Shown here in pieces: positions 24,210 to 31,435 of a stretch of DNA of 32,942 bases. Location of the stretch: assembly GCA_017463225.1 (NCBI GenBank), contig JAFTPO010000028.1, positions 1 through 32,942 on the forward strand, read 5' to 3'. How positions within the stretch are numbered: the stretch's first letter is position 1; the number at the start of each line of letters is the position of its first letter. The DNA is from Lachnospiraceae bacterium (lineage in GTDB: Bacteria; Bacillota; Clostridia; Lachnospirales; Lachnospiraceae). Below the pieces are notes generated by a model, which searched no databases, was not told where the DNA came from, and saw only the letters and a list, made by a program, of their open reading frames with translations. The translations under genes and the position numbers were made by a program.

Positions 24210-25097
24210 ATGAAGAAAAACTACATTTTTGCCATTACAACAGTTTTTATGTGGTCAACTCTTGCCGCAGTGGTGAAGCTATTATTATCTGATATACCGA
24301 ATTTAGAAGCACTGGCTATAAGTAGCTATATATCTTCAGGGTTTTTGTTAATAGTTAATGTGTTTACAGGTAAGATAAAGATAATGAAGTCTCTGATATT
24401 TAAGGATATAGGAATTATAAGCGGATTAGGTTTTATAGGACTATTCGTGTATTCAGCCCTATATTACTATGGATTATCACAGCTTACCTCTCAGGAGGCA
24501 TGTATAGTGAATTATCTTTGGCCTATTATGCTGGTGATATTTTCCTGTATCATCTTAAAGGAGAAACTTACTGTAATGAAAGCAGTAGCTATGGTTTGTT
24601 CCTTTGTGGGAATTGTGGTGCTTTCTATGGGAAGTGGAATTGGCTCAGAGGGAAATGTAACCCTCGGCATAGTTAGCTGTATAATTGCAGCCGCCTGCTA
24701 TGGACTTTTTTCTGTACTTAATAAGAAATGTAATTATGACCAAAGTATCTCCATGATGATATTCTGGCTGGTGGCAACAGTTTGCTCAACCGTTTTAGGG
24801 CTAGTAACAGAGGATTGGGTTTCCTTGGACGGTAGACAGTGGTTAGGTATGTTGTGGCTTGGAATTGTGGTAGATGCCATAGCATATTTACTGTGGGCTA
24901 TAGCATTAAATGGAACTGGTAATACAGCCAAGATTGCTAATATAGCATATCTGACACCATTTCTATCCTTGGTGGTGTCGGCATTGTTATTAAAAGAGGA
25001 GATTACACTAAGAGCATTAATTGCGTTGGTGTTTATCATAGGTGGAATACTGCTTCAAAGCTTGTATGAGCAAAGACGAAAAGATAAGGTGAATTAA
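24210..25097 (+). CDS. EamA/DMT-superfamily transporter, 295 aa
   Basis: The ATG at 24210 follows GAGGGTTAAG. About ten hydrophobic helices arranged as two halves of five make a typical EamA drug/metabolite transporter: the first half starts YIFAITTVFMWSTLAAVVKLL, and the second starts near residue 150 (TLGIVSCIIAAACYGLFSVLNKK). The phrases YYGLSQLTSQEACIVNYLWPIMLVIFSCIILKE and ANIAYLTPFLSLVVSALLLKEEIT are the family's paired motifs. It probably exports a small molecule or amino acid across the cytoplasmic membrane. The AraC regulator begins 1 base after its stop, so the two are cotranscribed and the regulator may sense the transported compound. Confidence 0.92.
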   Translation: MKKNYIFAITTVFMWSTLAAVVKLLLSDIPNLEALAISSYISSGFLLIVNVFTGKIKIMKSLIFKDIGIISGLGFIGLFVYSALYYYGLSQLTSQEACIVNYLWPIMLVIFSCIILKEKLTVMKAVAMVCSFVGIVVLSMGSGIGSEGNVTLGIVSCIIAAACYGLFSVLNKKCNYDQSISMMIFWLVATVCSTVLGLVTEDWVSLDGRQWLGMLWLGIVVDAIAYLLWAIALNGTGNTAKIANIAYLTPFLSLVVSALLLKEEITLRALIALVFIIGGILLQSLYEQRRKDKVN

Positions 25098-25098
25098 T

Positions 25099-26019
25099 AT
25101 GTCAGATAATTATTCAGATGAATACATTTCTCGTATTCAAAAGGTGCAAGATTATATAGAGCAAAATTACGGTAAGAATATGACTGCGGAGGAGCTAGCA
25201 GAGGTTGCTGGCTTCTCCAAGTATCATTTTAATCGTATATTTAAGAGTGTGATGGATGAGTCTTTATTGCAGTATGTGAATAGAGTTCGTATGGAGAAGG
25301 CCTTGTTCATACTTGCACATAGACTAGACAGGAATATGACAGATGTGGCATATGAGCTAGGCTTTGGGGATTCAGCTATATTTTCTAGGGCATTTAAGAC
25401 TCATTATGGCTTAAGCCCATTGGCATATAGGAAGAAATATAGCACGAATTGCAAAGAAAACCTATTTTTATCTGAGTACAATAAGCCTGTAAAGAATAAA
25501 AAATGGGTTGAGGAACCATTTCCTAATACTGGACAGGTTAGAGTTGTAAACATGGAAGATGAAGAATTAGTTTACATAAGACATGTGGGTACATATAAGT
25601 CCTTGGGACGAACCTTTGCAAAATGGATGCAGGAATTATTCAGGCTTTCTCACAAGCAGGGATTGCTTAAGGATGGAAAGAATAAATTCCTAGTTATGTA
25701 TCACGATAATCCTGAATTTGGAGATGAAAAGCATTTTCGTACAAGCCTTTGCCTTACTGTACCTGAGGGTTGTGTGGCAAAGGAGGATGGTAAGCTTGGT
25801 GTGACAAAGCTTGAGGGTGGTCTTTTTGCGGTGGGACACTATGAGATTAGTCCAGGGCAGTTTGAGGATGCATGGGACCATATGTACCGTAACTGGCTTA
25901 TGATGAGTGGCTATGTACCAAGAAATGCTACTCCCTACGAGGTGTATCTCAATAATCCTAAGGAGGATAAGGATGGCCTGATTAAGGTGGATATATATGT
26001 TCCTATTGAACCCATTTAA
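25099..26019 (+). CDS. AraC-family regulator with GyrI-like effector-binding domain, 306 aa
   Basis: The ATG at 25099 is 1 base after the transporter stop. Residues about 8-110 hold two helix-turn-helix motifs of AraC type: MTAEELAEVAGFSKYHFNRIFK and NMTDVAYELGFGDSAIFSRAFKTHYGLSPLAYRKK. Residues about 145-306 match the GyrI-like (AraC effector-binding) small-molecule domain (VRVVNMEDEELVYIRHVGTY, LGVTKLEGGLFAVGHYEI). With the DNA-binding domain first and GyrI domain second, it resembles Rob/SbmC-type multidrug-responsive regulators. It likely controls this operon in response to a drug or lipophilic ligand. Confidence 0.94.
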   Translation: MSDNYSDEYISRIQKVQDYIEQNYGKNMTAEELAEVAGFSKYHFNRIFKSVMDESLLQYVNRVRMEKALFILAHRLDRNMTDVAYELGFGDSAIFSRAFKTHYGLSPLAYRKKYSTNCKENLFLSEYNKPVKNKKWVEEPFPNTGQVRVVNMEDEELVYIRHVGTYKSLGRTFAKWMQELFRLSHKQGLLKDGKNKFLVMYHDNPEFGDEKHFRTSLCLTVPEGCVAKEDGKLGVTKLEGGLFAVGHYEISPGQFEDAWDHMYRNWLMMSGYVPRNATPYEVYLNNPKEDKDGLIKVDIYVPIEPI

Positions 26020-26037
26020 GGAAATGGAGGATTTGTT

Positions 26038-27036
26038 GTGAATAAGGAACAGTTGGAAAGAATGCTTAGAGAAAAACATAGTAATACCGGGGCTATTGTG
26101 GTGTCTCGTGGTAACGAGATGGTGTATGAGTATTATCAACAGGGTTGCAATATTGATAGTCCCTTTCATATGTTTTCGGTTACAAAGAGTGTTGTATCCA
26201 TATTGATTGGTATAGCTATAGATAAGGGATATATAAAGAATGTAGATCAAAAGGTATTAGAATTTTTCCCAGATTATACCCCTAAGCGAGGTGAGAAAAC
26301 CATTCAGCAGATTACCCTTCGTGATTTGCTCACTATGACAGCACCATATAAGTATAAGTACGCTCCTTATACAAAGTATTTTACCAGTGGTGACTGGGTC
26401 AAGGCTTCACTTGACTTTCTCGGTGGCAAGGGAAAGATAGGAGAGTTTAGATATACACCTATAATAGGACCGGATATATTTGCAGGAATACTTTGTAATA
26501 CAACAGGTATGTCAATGCTTGAGTTTGCAAGGAAGTATCTGTTTGAGCCTTTAGAGATTAATATTCCCGGAGATATTATATTTACTAACAAGGAAGAACA
26601 GATGGCTTTTTACAAGAGTAAAACAGTTCACGGTTGGGTGAAAGGACCTACAGGTGTTCATACTGCAGGATTTGGACTTGCAATTACACCTGAAGATATG
26701 ATTAAGATAGGTAAACTATATCTTAACCAAGGTAACTGGAATGGAACACAGCTTGTGCCTAAGGAGTGGATTGCAGAATGTACCAAGGTTCAAAGTGTAT
26801 GGAAACCGGGTATAGGGGCTAAGCGAATTCTTAAGTATGGTTATCTGTGGTGGATTATAGATGAGACAGAAGGTTCATTTGCAGCCCTTGGTGATGGTGG
26901 AAATGTTATATATGTAAATCTTAAGGAAGAGCTGGTAGTGGCTGTGGGGGCATATTTTAAGCCTAGAGTGCCTGATGCTATGGAGCTTATTAAGGAGTAT
27001 ATTGAGCCTATGGTGCTTGGTGCTGATTTTGCTTGA
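26038..27036 (+). CDS. Beta-lactamase-fold serine hydrolase, 332 aa, GTG start
   Basis: The GTG at 26038 is 7 bases after GGAGG at 26026-26030. No ATG fits. The class C beta-lactamase/DD-peptidase-like fold shows nucleophile Ser47 and Lys50 in MFSVTKSV, a Tyr139 in FRYTP at the usual YxN place (without the Asn), HTAGFG at 208-213 in place of KTG, and the C-terminal GDGGNVIYVNLKEELVVAV. There is no signal peptide, so it is cytoplasmic, which argues against a secreted beta-lactamase and favours an esterase or amidase. It follows the AraC regulator by 18 bases. A role in modifying the compound sensed by the GyrI-like proteins is inferred. Confidence 0.9.
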   Translation: MNKEQLERMLREKHSNTGAIVVSRGNEMVYEYYQQGCNIDSPFHMFSVTKSVVSILIGIAIDKGYIKNVDQKVLEFFPDYTPKRGEKTIQQITLRDLLTMTAPYKYKYAPYTKYFTSGDWVKASLDFLGGKGKIGEFRYTPIIGPDIFAGILCNTTGMSMLEFARKYLFEPLEINIPGDIIFTNKEEQMAFYKSKTVHGWVKGPTGVHTAGFGLAITPEDMIKIGKLYLNQGNWNGTQLVPKEWIAECTKVQSVWKPGIGAKRILKYGYLWWIIDETEGSFAALGDGGNVIYVNLKEELVVAVGAYFKPRVPDAMELIKEYIEPMVLGADFA

Positions 27037-27106
27037 TGGATGAATTTATATTTGATATTAGTCTATTGTGTTGTATTAGAGTATAAAATATAGGAGATAA
27101 ATAGAA

Positions 27107-27739
27107 ATGGCGTTTGATTTTAAGAAAGAGTACAAAGAGTTTTATATGCCTAAGAACAAACCAGAGATAGTTACTGTTCCTAAGGCAAATTACATAGCTG
27201 TTCGAGGGGAGGGTAATCCTAACGAAGAAGATGGTGCTTATAAGAATGCAATTGGTGTGTTATATGCTGTGGCTTATACATTGAAGATGAGCTATAAGAC
27301 GGATTATAAGATTGAAGGCTTCTTCGAGTATGTTGTGCCGCCATTAGAAGGCTTTTGGTGGCAGGACGGTGTAGATGGTATAGATTATGGCAATAAAGAT
27401 ATATTTAAGTGGATATCAGTTATTCGCTTGCCTGATTTTATCACCAAGAAGGATTTTGATTGGGCGGTAGAAACTGCAACTAAAAAGAAAAAGCTTGATT
27501 GCTCTATAGCGGAATTTATGACCATAGATGAGGGGCTATGTGTTCAGATAATGCATAATGGCTCATATGATGATGAGCCGGCAAGTGTTGTTTTAATGGA
27601 TGAGTATCTTGAGGATAATGGATATGAGAATGATATAAATGATAAGCGACTTCATCACGAGATATATTTGTCTGATCCAAGAAAAACAGCACCTGAAAAG
27701 TTTAAGACAGTGATTAGACATCCGATTAGGAAGGTATGA
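27107..27739 (+). CDS. GyrI-like small-molecule-binding protein, 210 aa
   Basis: The ATG follows AGGAGATAAATAGAA. The stand-alone GyrI-like domain starts FDFKKEYKEFYMPKNKPEIVTVPKANYIAVRGEG, with later VVPPLEGFWWQDG, LCVQIMHNGSYDDEPASV and HHEIYLSDPRK, the pattern of the roughly 205-residue GyrI-like family that binds or hydrolyses small toxic molecules. A few members of this fold have been reported to hydrolyse cyclopropanoid compounds. Whether this one does is unknown. It is the second protein of this fold in the cluster, the first being the C-terminal half of the AraC regulator. It ends at a strong hairpin. Confidence 0.9.
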   Translation: MAFDFKKEYKEFYMPKNKPEIVTVPKANYIAVRGEGNPNEEDGAYKNAIGVLYAVAYTLKMSYKTDYKIEGFFEYVVPPLEGFWWQDGVDGIDYGNKDIFKWISVIRLPDFITKKDFDWAVETATKKKKLDCSIAEFMTIDEGLCVQIMHNGSYDDEPASVVLMDEYLEDNGYENDINDKRLHHEIYLSDPRKTAPEKFKTVIRHPIRKV

Positions 27740-27743
27740 CAAG

Positions 27744-27785
27744 AGAGATGTCTCATTGCTTAGTGAGACATCTCTGTTATTGTTT
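27744..27785 (+). terminator. Hairpin terminator after the GyrI-like gene
   Basis: AGAGATGTCTCA (27744-27755) and TGAGACATCTCT (27764-27775) form a perfect 12-bp stem with an 8-base loop, followed by GTTATTGTTT, an interrupted T-tract. Confidence 0.75.
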
Positions 27786-27797
27786 ATTAACATAGTA

Positions 27798-27826
27798 TTG
27801 AAATAAATGAGATTAAACTGTATAAT
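27798..27826 (+). promoter_or_regulatory. Predicted sigma-A promoter for the BECR-like orphan
   Basis: TTGAAA (27798-27803), a 17-base spacer and a perfect TATAAT (27821-27826). Transcription would start near 27833, leaving a leader of about 75 bases. Confidence 0.65.
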
Positions 27827-27908
27827 TCAACATATCTAATGAAAATATAATTTTCACGGCATATCGCCAACTATTCACAAATATTAATTCAATACTAAGG
27901 AGTGTTAA

Positions 27909-28394
27909 ATGGTAAAAATTAATAAGGAACATGAACTGTCCAGATTTAATCTAAGTCAGAAGTGGAATGATTTTATAGCAGTACAGAAAGAAGTAATATC
28001 TTCTTTGAAGCAGGAAGGATATTTTGATAATACAAATGTTATTAATAAGAAGACTGGAATGATAATAAGAGTAACAACAAAAGGAATTAAAGAAACATTA
28101 GGGGCGGGTAAAAGATTTCAGTCATTGCCTAAAATAATTAAAGAGAATAAAATAGCTACTATAAGAAGTTTGAAGTGGATTATTGAAGATGCAGAACTGA
28201 TTGCAGATGATGTTGAAAATATACATAATGAAAATGGATATAAGTTTGCGTACTTTTCAAGTCGTATATTAATAGATGAAGAATTATATTATGTTAGAAT
28301 TTCAGTTAAGAAAAAGATAGCATCTAATATATTTTGGATACATAACATTGACGAAAGAAAAAGTTCTGAATTACTCGACCCATCCCAAGGATAG
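27909..28394 (+). CDS. Orphan protein resembling phage-associated BECR-fold domains, 161 aa
   Basis: The ATG follows TAAGGAG. It is a soluble protein with no signal. The segment from about residue 48 to 153 (GMIIRVTTKGIKETLG, then KIATIRSLKWIIEDAELIAD, KFAYFSSRILIDEELYYVRISVKKK and FWIHNIDE) resembles, from memory, the PBECR/LPD3-type barnase-EndoU-ColicinE5-RelE-like domains found at the C-termini of phage MuF and conjugative polyvalent proteins. Here it is stand-alone with its own promoter. The gene is AT-rich and Lys codon AAA-rich compared with the amino-acid operon, as expected of transferred DNA. No antitoxin-like partner is adjacent. Nuclease activity is not shown, and the family match is tentative. 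Confidence 0.5.
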   Translation: MVKINKEHELSRFNLSQKWNDFIAVQKEVISSLKQEGYFDNTNVINKKTGMIIRVTTKGIKETLGAGKRFQSLPKIIKENKIATIRSLKWIIEDAELIADDVENIHNENGYKFAYFSSRILIDEELYYVRISVKKKIASNIFWIHNIDERKSSELLDPSQG

Positions 28395-28415
28395 AATTAA
28401 AAGAGATTCAGAACT
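28362..28415 (+). repeat. Perfect 10-bp inverted repeat across the end of the BECR-like gene
   Basis: AGTTCTGAAT (28362-28371) and ATTCAGAACT (28406-28415) are exact complements 34 bases apart. The left copy is coding and the right lies 11 bases past the stop. There is no T-tract, so a terminator is doubtful. It may be an RNA structure or a scar of DNA acquisition. Confidence 0.5.
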
Positions 28416-28436
28416 CTAATTAATTCATATCATAAT

Positions 28437-28465
28437 TTGTAGTGAATGTCAATCTGTGATAATAT
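28437..28465 (+). promoter_or_regulatory. Predicted promoter for the DUF5714-ArsC-like operon
   Basis: TTGTAG (28437-28442), a 17-base spacer and TGA-TAATAT (TAATAT at 28460-28465), an extended -10. Confidence 0.5.
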
Positions 28466-28574
28466 ATTTAAGAACTCAGCATATGTGGTAATGAAAATGG
28501 CAAATATATATAGAAGATAAGCAACATATTAATGAAATATTATGCTATGGAACAAATCTGAAAGGAAAAGAATT

Positions 28575-29537
28575 ATGAATTACACATTAGAAGAACAAGG
28601 GAAAAAGATAATAGAAGAATGCTTATCTATGACTAGCATTAATCCAATGGATATATTTAAAACCATAGCGTCGAAGGATTATATAAGAATTCATGGTCCA
28701 GAGCATCATGTTTTAGATGGTGCGGCTTTGCTTACTGCATATTATAATGCAGGTGGAAATATTGATTTGGCAGCAGCTTTAGATGAATTAATGAAGAGAG
28801 GACTTTCTATGCCGGGAGCAACCTGCGGTATGTGGGGAGTTTGCGGTGCAGTCACCTCTATGGGAGCAGCTCTTTGTATCATAGATGGTACAGGTCCACT
28901 ATCAACAGATGATACCTGGGGTAAGCATATGCATTTTACATCTAATGCGTTGTCAAAACTTGCTGATGTGGGTGGCCCTAGATGCTGTAAGAGAGATGCA
29001 TTTCTAAGTTTTCAGGAAGCTATAGAGTTTGTAAATGAGAATTATGATGTTACCTTAGATAGCAGTGATATTGTATGTGGTTATTATCATAAGAATCAGC
29101 AGTGTATAGGAGATAGATGCTCATTTTATAAATCTAATAAGAAAAAGGTGGCATTTATATGCGTACATAATTCCTGCAGAAGTCAGATAGCAGAGGCGTT
29201 GGGTAAGCATTTGGCAGCAGAGGTGTTCGAAAGCTATTCTGCTGGAACTGAAACTAAGCCTCAGATTAATCAGGATGCAGTTAGATTAATGAAAGAAATG
29301 TATGGTATAGATATGGAGGAAACTCAGTATTCTAAGTTGATTACCGACATACCTAAGCCTGATGTATCAATTTCTATGGGCTGTAATGTTGGATGCCCAT
29401 ATGTAGGAAGACCATTTGATGTTAACTGGGGATTAGAGGATCCAACAGGTAAGTCAGATAAGGAATTTATAATCGTAATCAAAGAGATAGAGAAAAAGAT
29501 TTTGCAATTAAAATCAGAACTTGAGGTTTTGTCCTAG
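28575..29537 (+). CDS. Fusion of a DUF5714-like domain and an LMW-phosphatase/arsenate-reductase-like domain, 320 aa
   Basis: The ATG at 28575 follows AAAGGAAAAG. The frame is open to 28542 but without a ribosome site. Residues 1 to about 185 are Cys/His-rich and match, by recall, DUF5714: RIHGPEHHVLDGAALLTAYYN, CGMWGVCGAVTSMGAAL, GGPRCCKRD and GYYHKNQQCIGDRC. Residues 190-312 are an ArsC/LMW-PTP domain: the P-loop C196-VHNSC-R202 (CX5R), the SAGTE strand, the resolving-type Cys pair C270/C274 in MGCNVGCP, and NWGLEDPTGKSD. That Cys pair is the pattern of thioredoxin-type arsenate reductases. The join is in one clean frame. Arsenate reduction is plausible but no arsenite pump or ArsR is adjacent, so another thiol or phosphate chemistry is possible. 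Confidence 0.85.
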   Translation: MNYTLEEQGKKIIEECLSMTSINPMDIFKTIASKDYIRIHGPEHHVLDGAALLTAYYNAGGNIDLAAALDELMKRGLSMPGATCGMWGVCGAVTSMGAALCIIDGTGPLSTDDTWGKHMHFTSNALSKLADVGGPRCCKRDAFLSFQEAIEFVNENYDVTLDSSDIVCGYYHKNQQCIGDRCSFYKSNKKKVAFICVHNSCRSQIAEALGKHLAAEVFESYSAGTETKPQINQDAVRLMKEMYGIDMEETQYSKLITDIPKPDVSISMGCNVGCPYVGRPFDVNWGLEDPTGKSDKEFIIVIKEIEKKILQLKSELEVLS

Positions 29538-29594
29538 GTTGGTAGAATCAGCCACAGATATTGTGGAAAAGATTATGAAGGAATAGGTGATTTA

Positions 29595-29945
29595 ATGGAT
29601 AAACAAGATATCATATTAATTAGCGGAATTATAGTTGCCTGTATATGGCTTGTGACATATATATTATTTGATGATGTCAAGATAAGAAGGGTTATTTTAG
29701 CCATAGGTTGTGTTATTGATATTATATTGTTTTTTATAGGTAAAAATGCTGATTTTCTGTTAGCGGGTATTATTGGAGGTGCTATAGTTTCATTTATTCC
29801 TGGAAGAACCATAAGACAACGTGAGAATGCAATTAAGGAATCAAAGGGATTTTCAAATTATATTCTAGTCTGTATAGTGTTCACTGTTATGATTCTTATG
29901 CTTGTACCAATAGCTTGTCCTGGAGTGGAAATAGTGCTGGAGTAA
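29595..29945 (+). CDS. Small integral membrane protein of unknown function, 116 aa
   Basis: The ATG at 29595 follows AATAGGTGA. Four hydrophobic segments are visible, near residues 6-25, 32-48, 52-68 and 88-108, with a basic loop RTIRQRENAIKESKG between the third and fourth. I recognise no family or motif. It lies 57 bases after the DUF5714-ArsC-like gene and 17 bases before the isochorismatase-like gene, so it is probably in the same transcript. Confidence 0.75.
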   Translation: MDKQDIILISGIIVACIWLVTYILFDDVKIRRVILAIGCVIDIILFFIGKNADFLLAGIIGGAIVSFIPGRTIRQRENAIKESKGFSNYILVCIVFTVMILMLVPIACPGVEIVLE

Positions 29946-29962
29946 GGTGTTAGGAGGTAAAT

Positions 29963-30487
29963 ATGGTTCTTTTAGTAGTAGATACACAACAAATGATTAC
30001 AAATAATAAACTCTACAATTTTGAGGTCTTTGAAGAAAGAGTAAAATGCTTGATAGAAGTTGCTCGGATAAACAATGTAGAGGTTATATATGTTAGACAT
30101 GATGATGGACCGGACTGTGAGCTGACTAAAGGCAAGGAAGGCTTTGAAATATACGATGGCTTTGCGCCTTTAGATGGAGAAAAAATATTTGATAAGACGG
30201 TAAATAGCTCATTTAAAGGAACAGGCTTATTAGAGTATCTTAAAGATAAAGGGGAGGATACTATAATTGTGGTTGGACTTCAGACGGACTATTGTATGGA
30301 TGCAACCATAAAGTGTGGCTTTGAGCATGGCTTTAATATGATAGTGCCGGAGTATACAAATTCTACATTTGATAATGATTTTATGTCTGGAGAGAAGACA
30401 TATAAATATTACAATCAATATATGTGGAATAAGAGATATGCTAAGTGTGTATCATTTGAAGATGCTATGGAGATGGTGGGTCTATAA
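29963..30487 (+). CDS. Isochorismatase-family cysteine hydrolase, 174 aa
   Basis: The ATG follows TTAGGAGG. The fold starts VLLVVDTQQMI with Asp7. Lys78 lies in IFDKTVNSSF and Cys111 in LQTDYCMDAT, giving the Asp-Lys-Cys triad of the cysteine hydrolases such as nicotinamidase-like and N-carbamoylsarcosine amidase-like enzymes. YVRHDDGPD and the C-terminal segment are typical. The substrate is not evident. The small size points to a general amide hydrolase. It is a cytoplasmic protein, third in the DUF5714-ArsC-like gene run. Confidence 0.93.
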   Translation: MVLLVVDTQQMITNNKLYNFEVFEERVKCLIEVARINNVEVIYVRHDDGPDCELTKGKEGFEIYDGFAPLDGEKIFDKTVNSSFKGTGLLEYLKDKGEDTIIVVGLQTDYCMDATIKCGFEHGFNMIVPEYTNSTFDNDFMSGEKTYKYYNQYMWNKRYAKCVSFEDAMEMVGL

Positions 30488-30508
30488 AGAAAAACAGGGG
30501 GGTATGTA

Positions 30509-31297
30509 ATGAGGAGATTATTAATATGTATTATGTTATGCAGTATATGCTTTTTAACAGCCTGCGATAAAGAAAAACCTATAGAAACATATAAGTATTC
30601 AAATGATGAGATATTGTCTGTAGCTATAACAAAGACAAGTGTATATTCTGACAGGATTGTTTTGCATTTTACAGAGGATTCTATATCATCAGTGGATAAT
30701 GTAGCTTGCTATTCTAGTGACTTTAACCTTTTGGAAAAGGATGTAGAGTTCAAATTAATGAATGATTCATTGGCAATATACAGTGAAAATGCACCCCAAA
30801 TCAGTGGATTAAGAATAGATGTAGATAGTAATTTGTATCTGGAAATTAGATATCTGGATTCCGACAGGTATGCCATGATTGTAAATTCATGGGCTGATGA
30901 TTTAGGATATGAAGAAAATGGCGATTTGGATACATATTATACAGATGATGAAAAAAAGAGACAGGAAGAGATTAAAGCTGAGCATGAAGCCTACCAAACG
31001 GAATGTTTTGCGTTGGTTGAAGGACTCTGGGAGGATGAAGATGGCACAGTTCGTGTAGAATTTTACTATGATGATGGTGAAAGAATGGTTTCTGTGTATG
31101 AAAATACAGGAGGAAATTGGACATTAACAAATAGTTTTTATGCGTGTAGTGTTTCTAAGGATGAAGAATCAGAACCAGTATCTGTGTACATTGAGGATGG
31201 TGTTGGATACAGTTGTAGATATAGCTTTTTGCTATATAATGATAACACAGAGATGGAAACTGACTTTACAGATAAAAGGTTGAAGAAGATCCAGTAA
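30509..31297 (+). CDS. Lipoprotein of unknown function, 262 aa
   Basis: The ATG follows AGGGGGG. Residues 1-19 are a lipoprotein signal (RRLLICIMLCSICFLTAC) with lipobox LTAC and Cys19. The mature protein is acidic and probably beta-rich in two parts: an N-terminal part with short strands (ILSVAITKTSVYSDRIVLHF) and a C-terminal part after a charged helical linker (DDEKKRQEEIKAEHEA, about residues 148-163) that reads FALVEGLWEDEDGTVRVEFYYDDGERMVSVYENT, resembling a lipocalin-like or DUF-type surface domain. No family is recognised. It is 21 bases after the hydrolase gene and probably last in that transcript. No clear terminator is seen. Confidence 0.8.
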   Translation: MRRLLICIMLCSICFLTACDKEKPIETYKYSNDEILSVAITKTSVYSDRIVLHFTEDSISSVDNVACYSSDFNLLEKDVEFKLMNDSLAIYSENAPQISGLRIDVDSNLYLEIRYLDSDRYAMIVNSWADDLGYEENGDLDTYYTDDEKKRQEEIKAEHEAYQTECFALVEGLWEDEDGTVRVEFYYDDGERMVSVYENTGGNWTLTNSFYACSVSKDEESEPVSVYIEDGVGYSCRYSFLLYNDNTEMETDFTDKRLKKIQ

Positions 31298-31358
31298 GCT
31301 AAAAATATATAAATTATGTTATATGGTTCTGTTAATCATAATTTGCTTAATATATCCC

Positions 31359-31387
31359 TTGTTGTATCTTGTCAAATATAGTATAAT
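31359..31387 (+). promoter_or_regulatory. Predicted promoter for the diguanylate cyclase gene
   Basis: TTGTTG (31359-31364), a 17-base spacer and a perfect TATAAT (31382-31387), giving a start near 31394 and a 42-base leader. Confidence 0.55.
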
Positions 31388-31435
31388 TTTAGGGAGTATT
31401 TTTAACTTTATTTCACATATTTAACGGGGGTAAAT

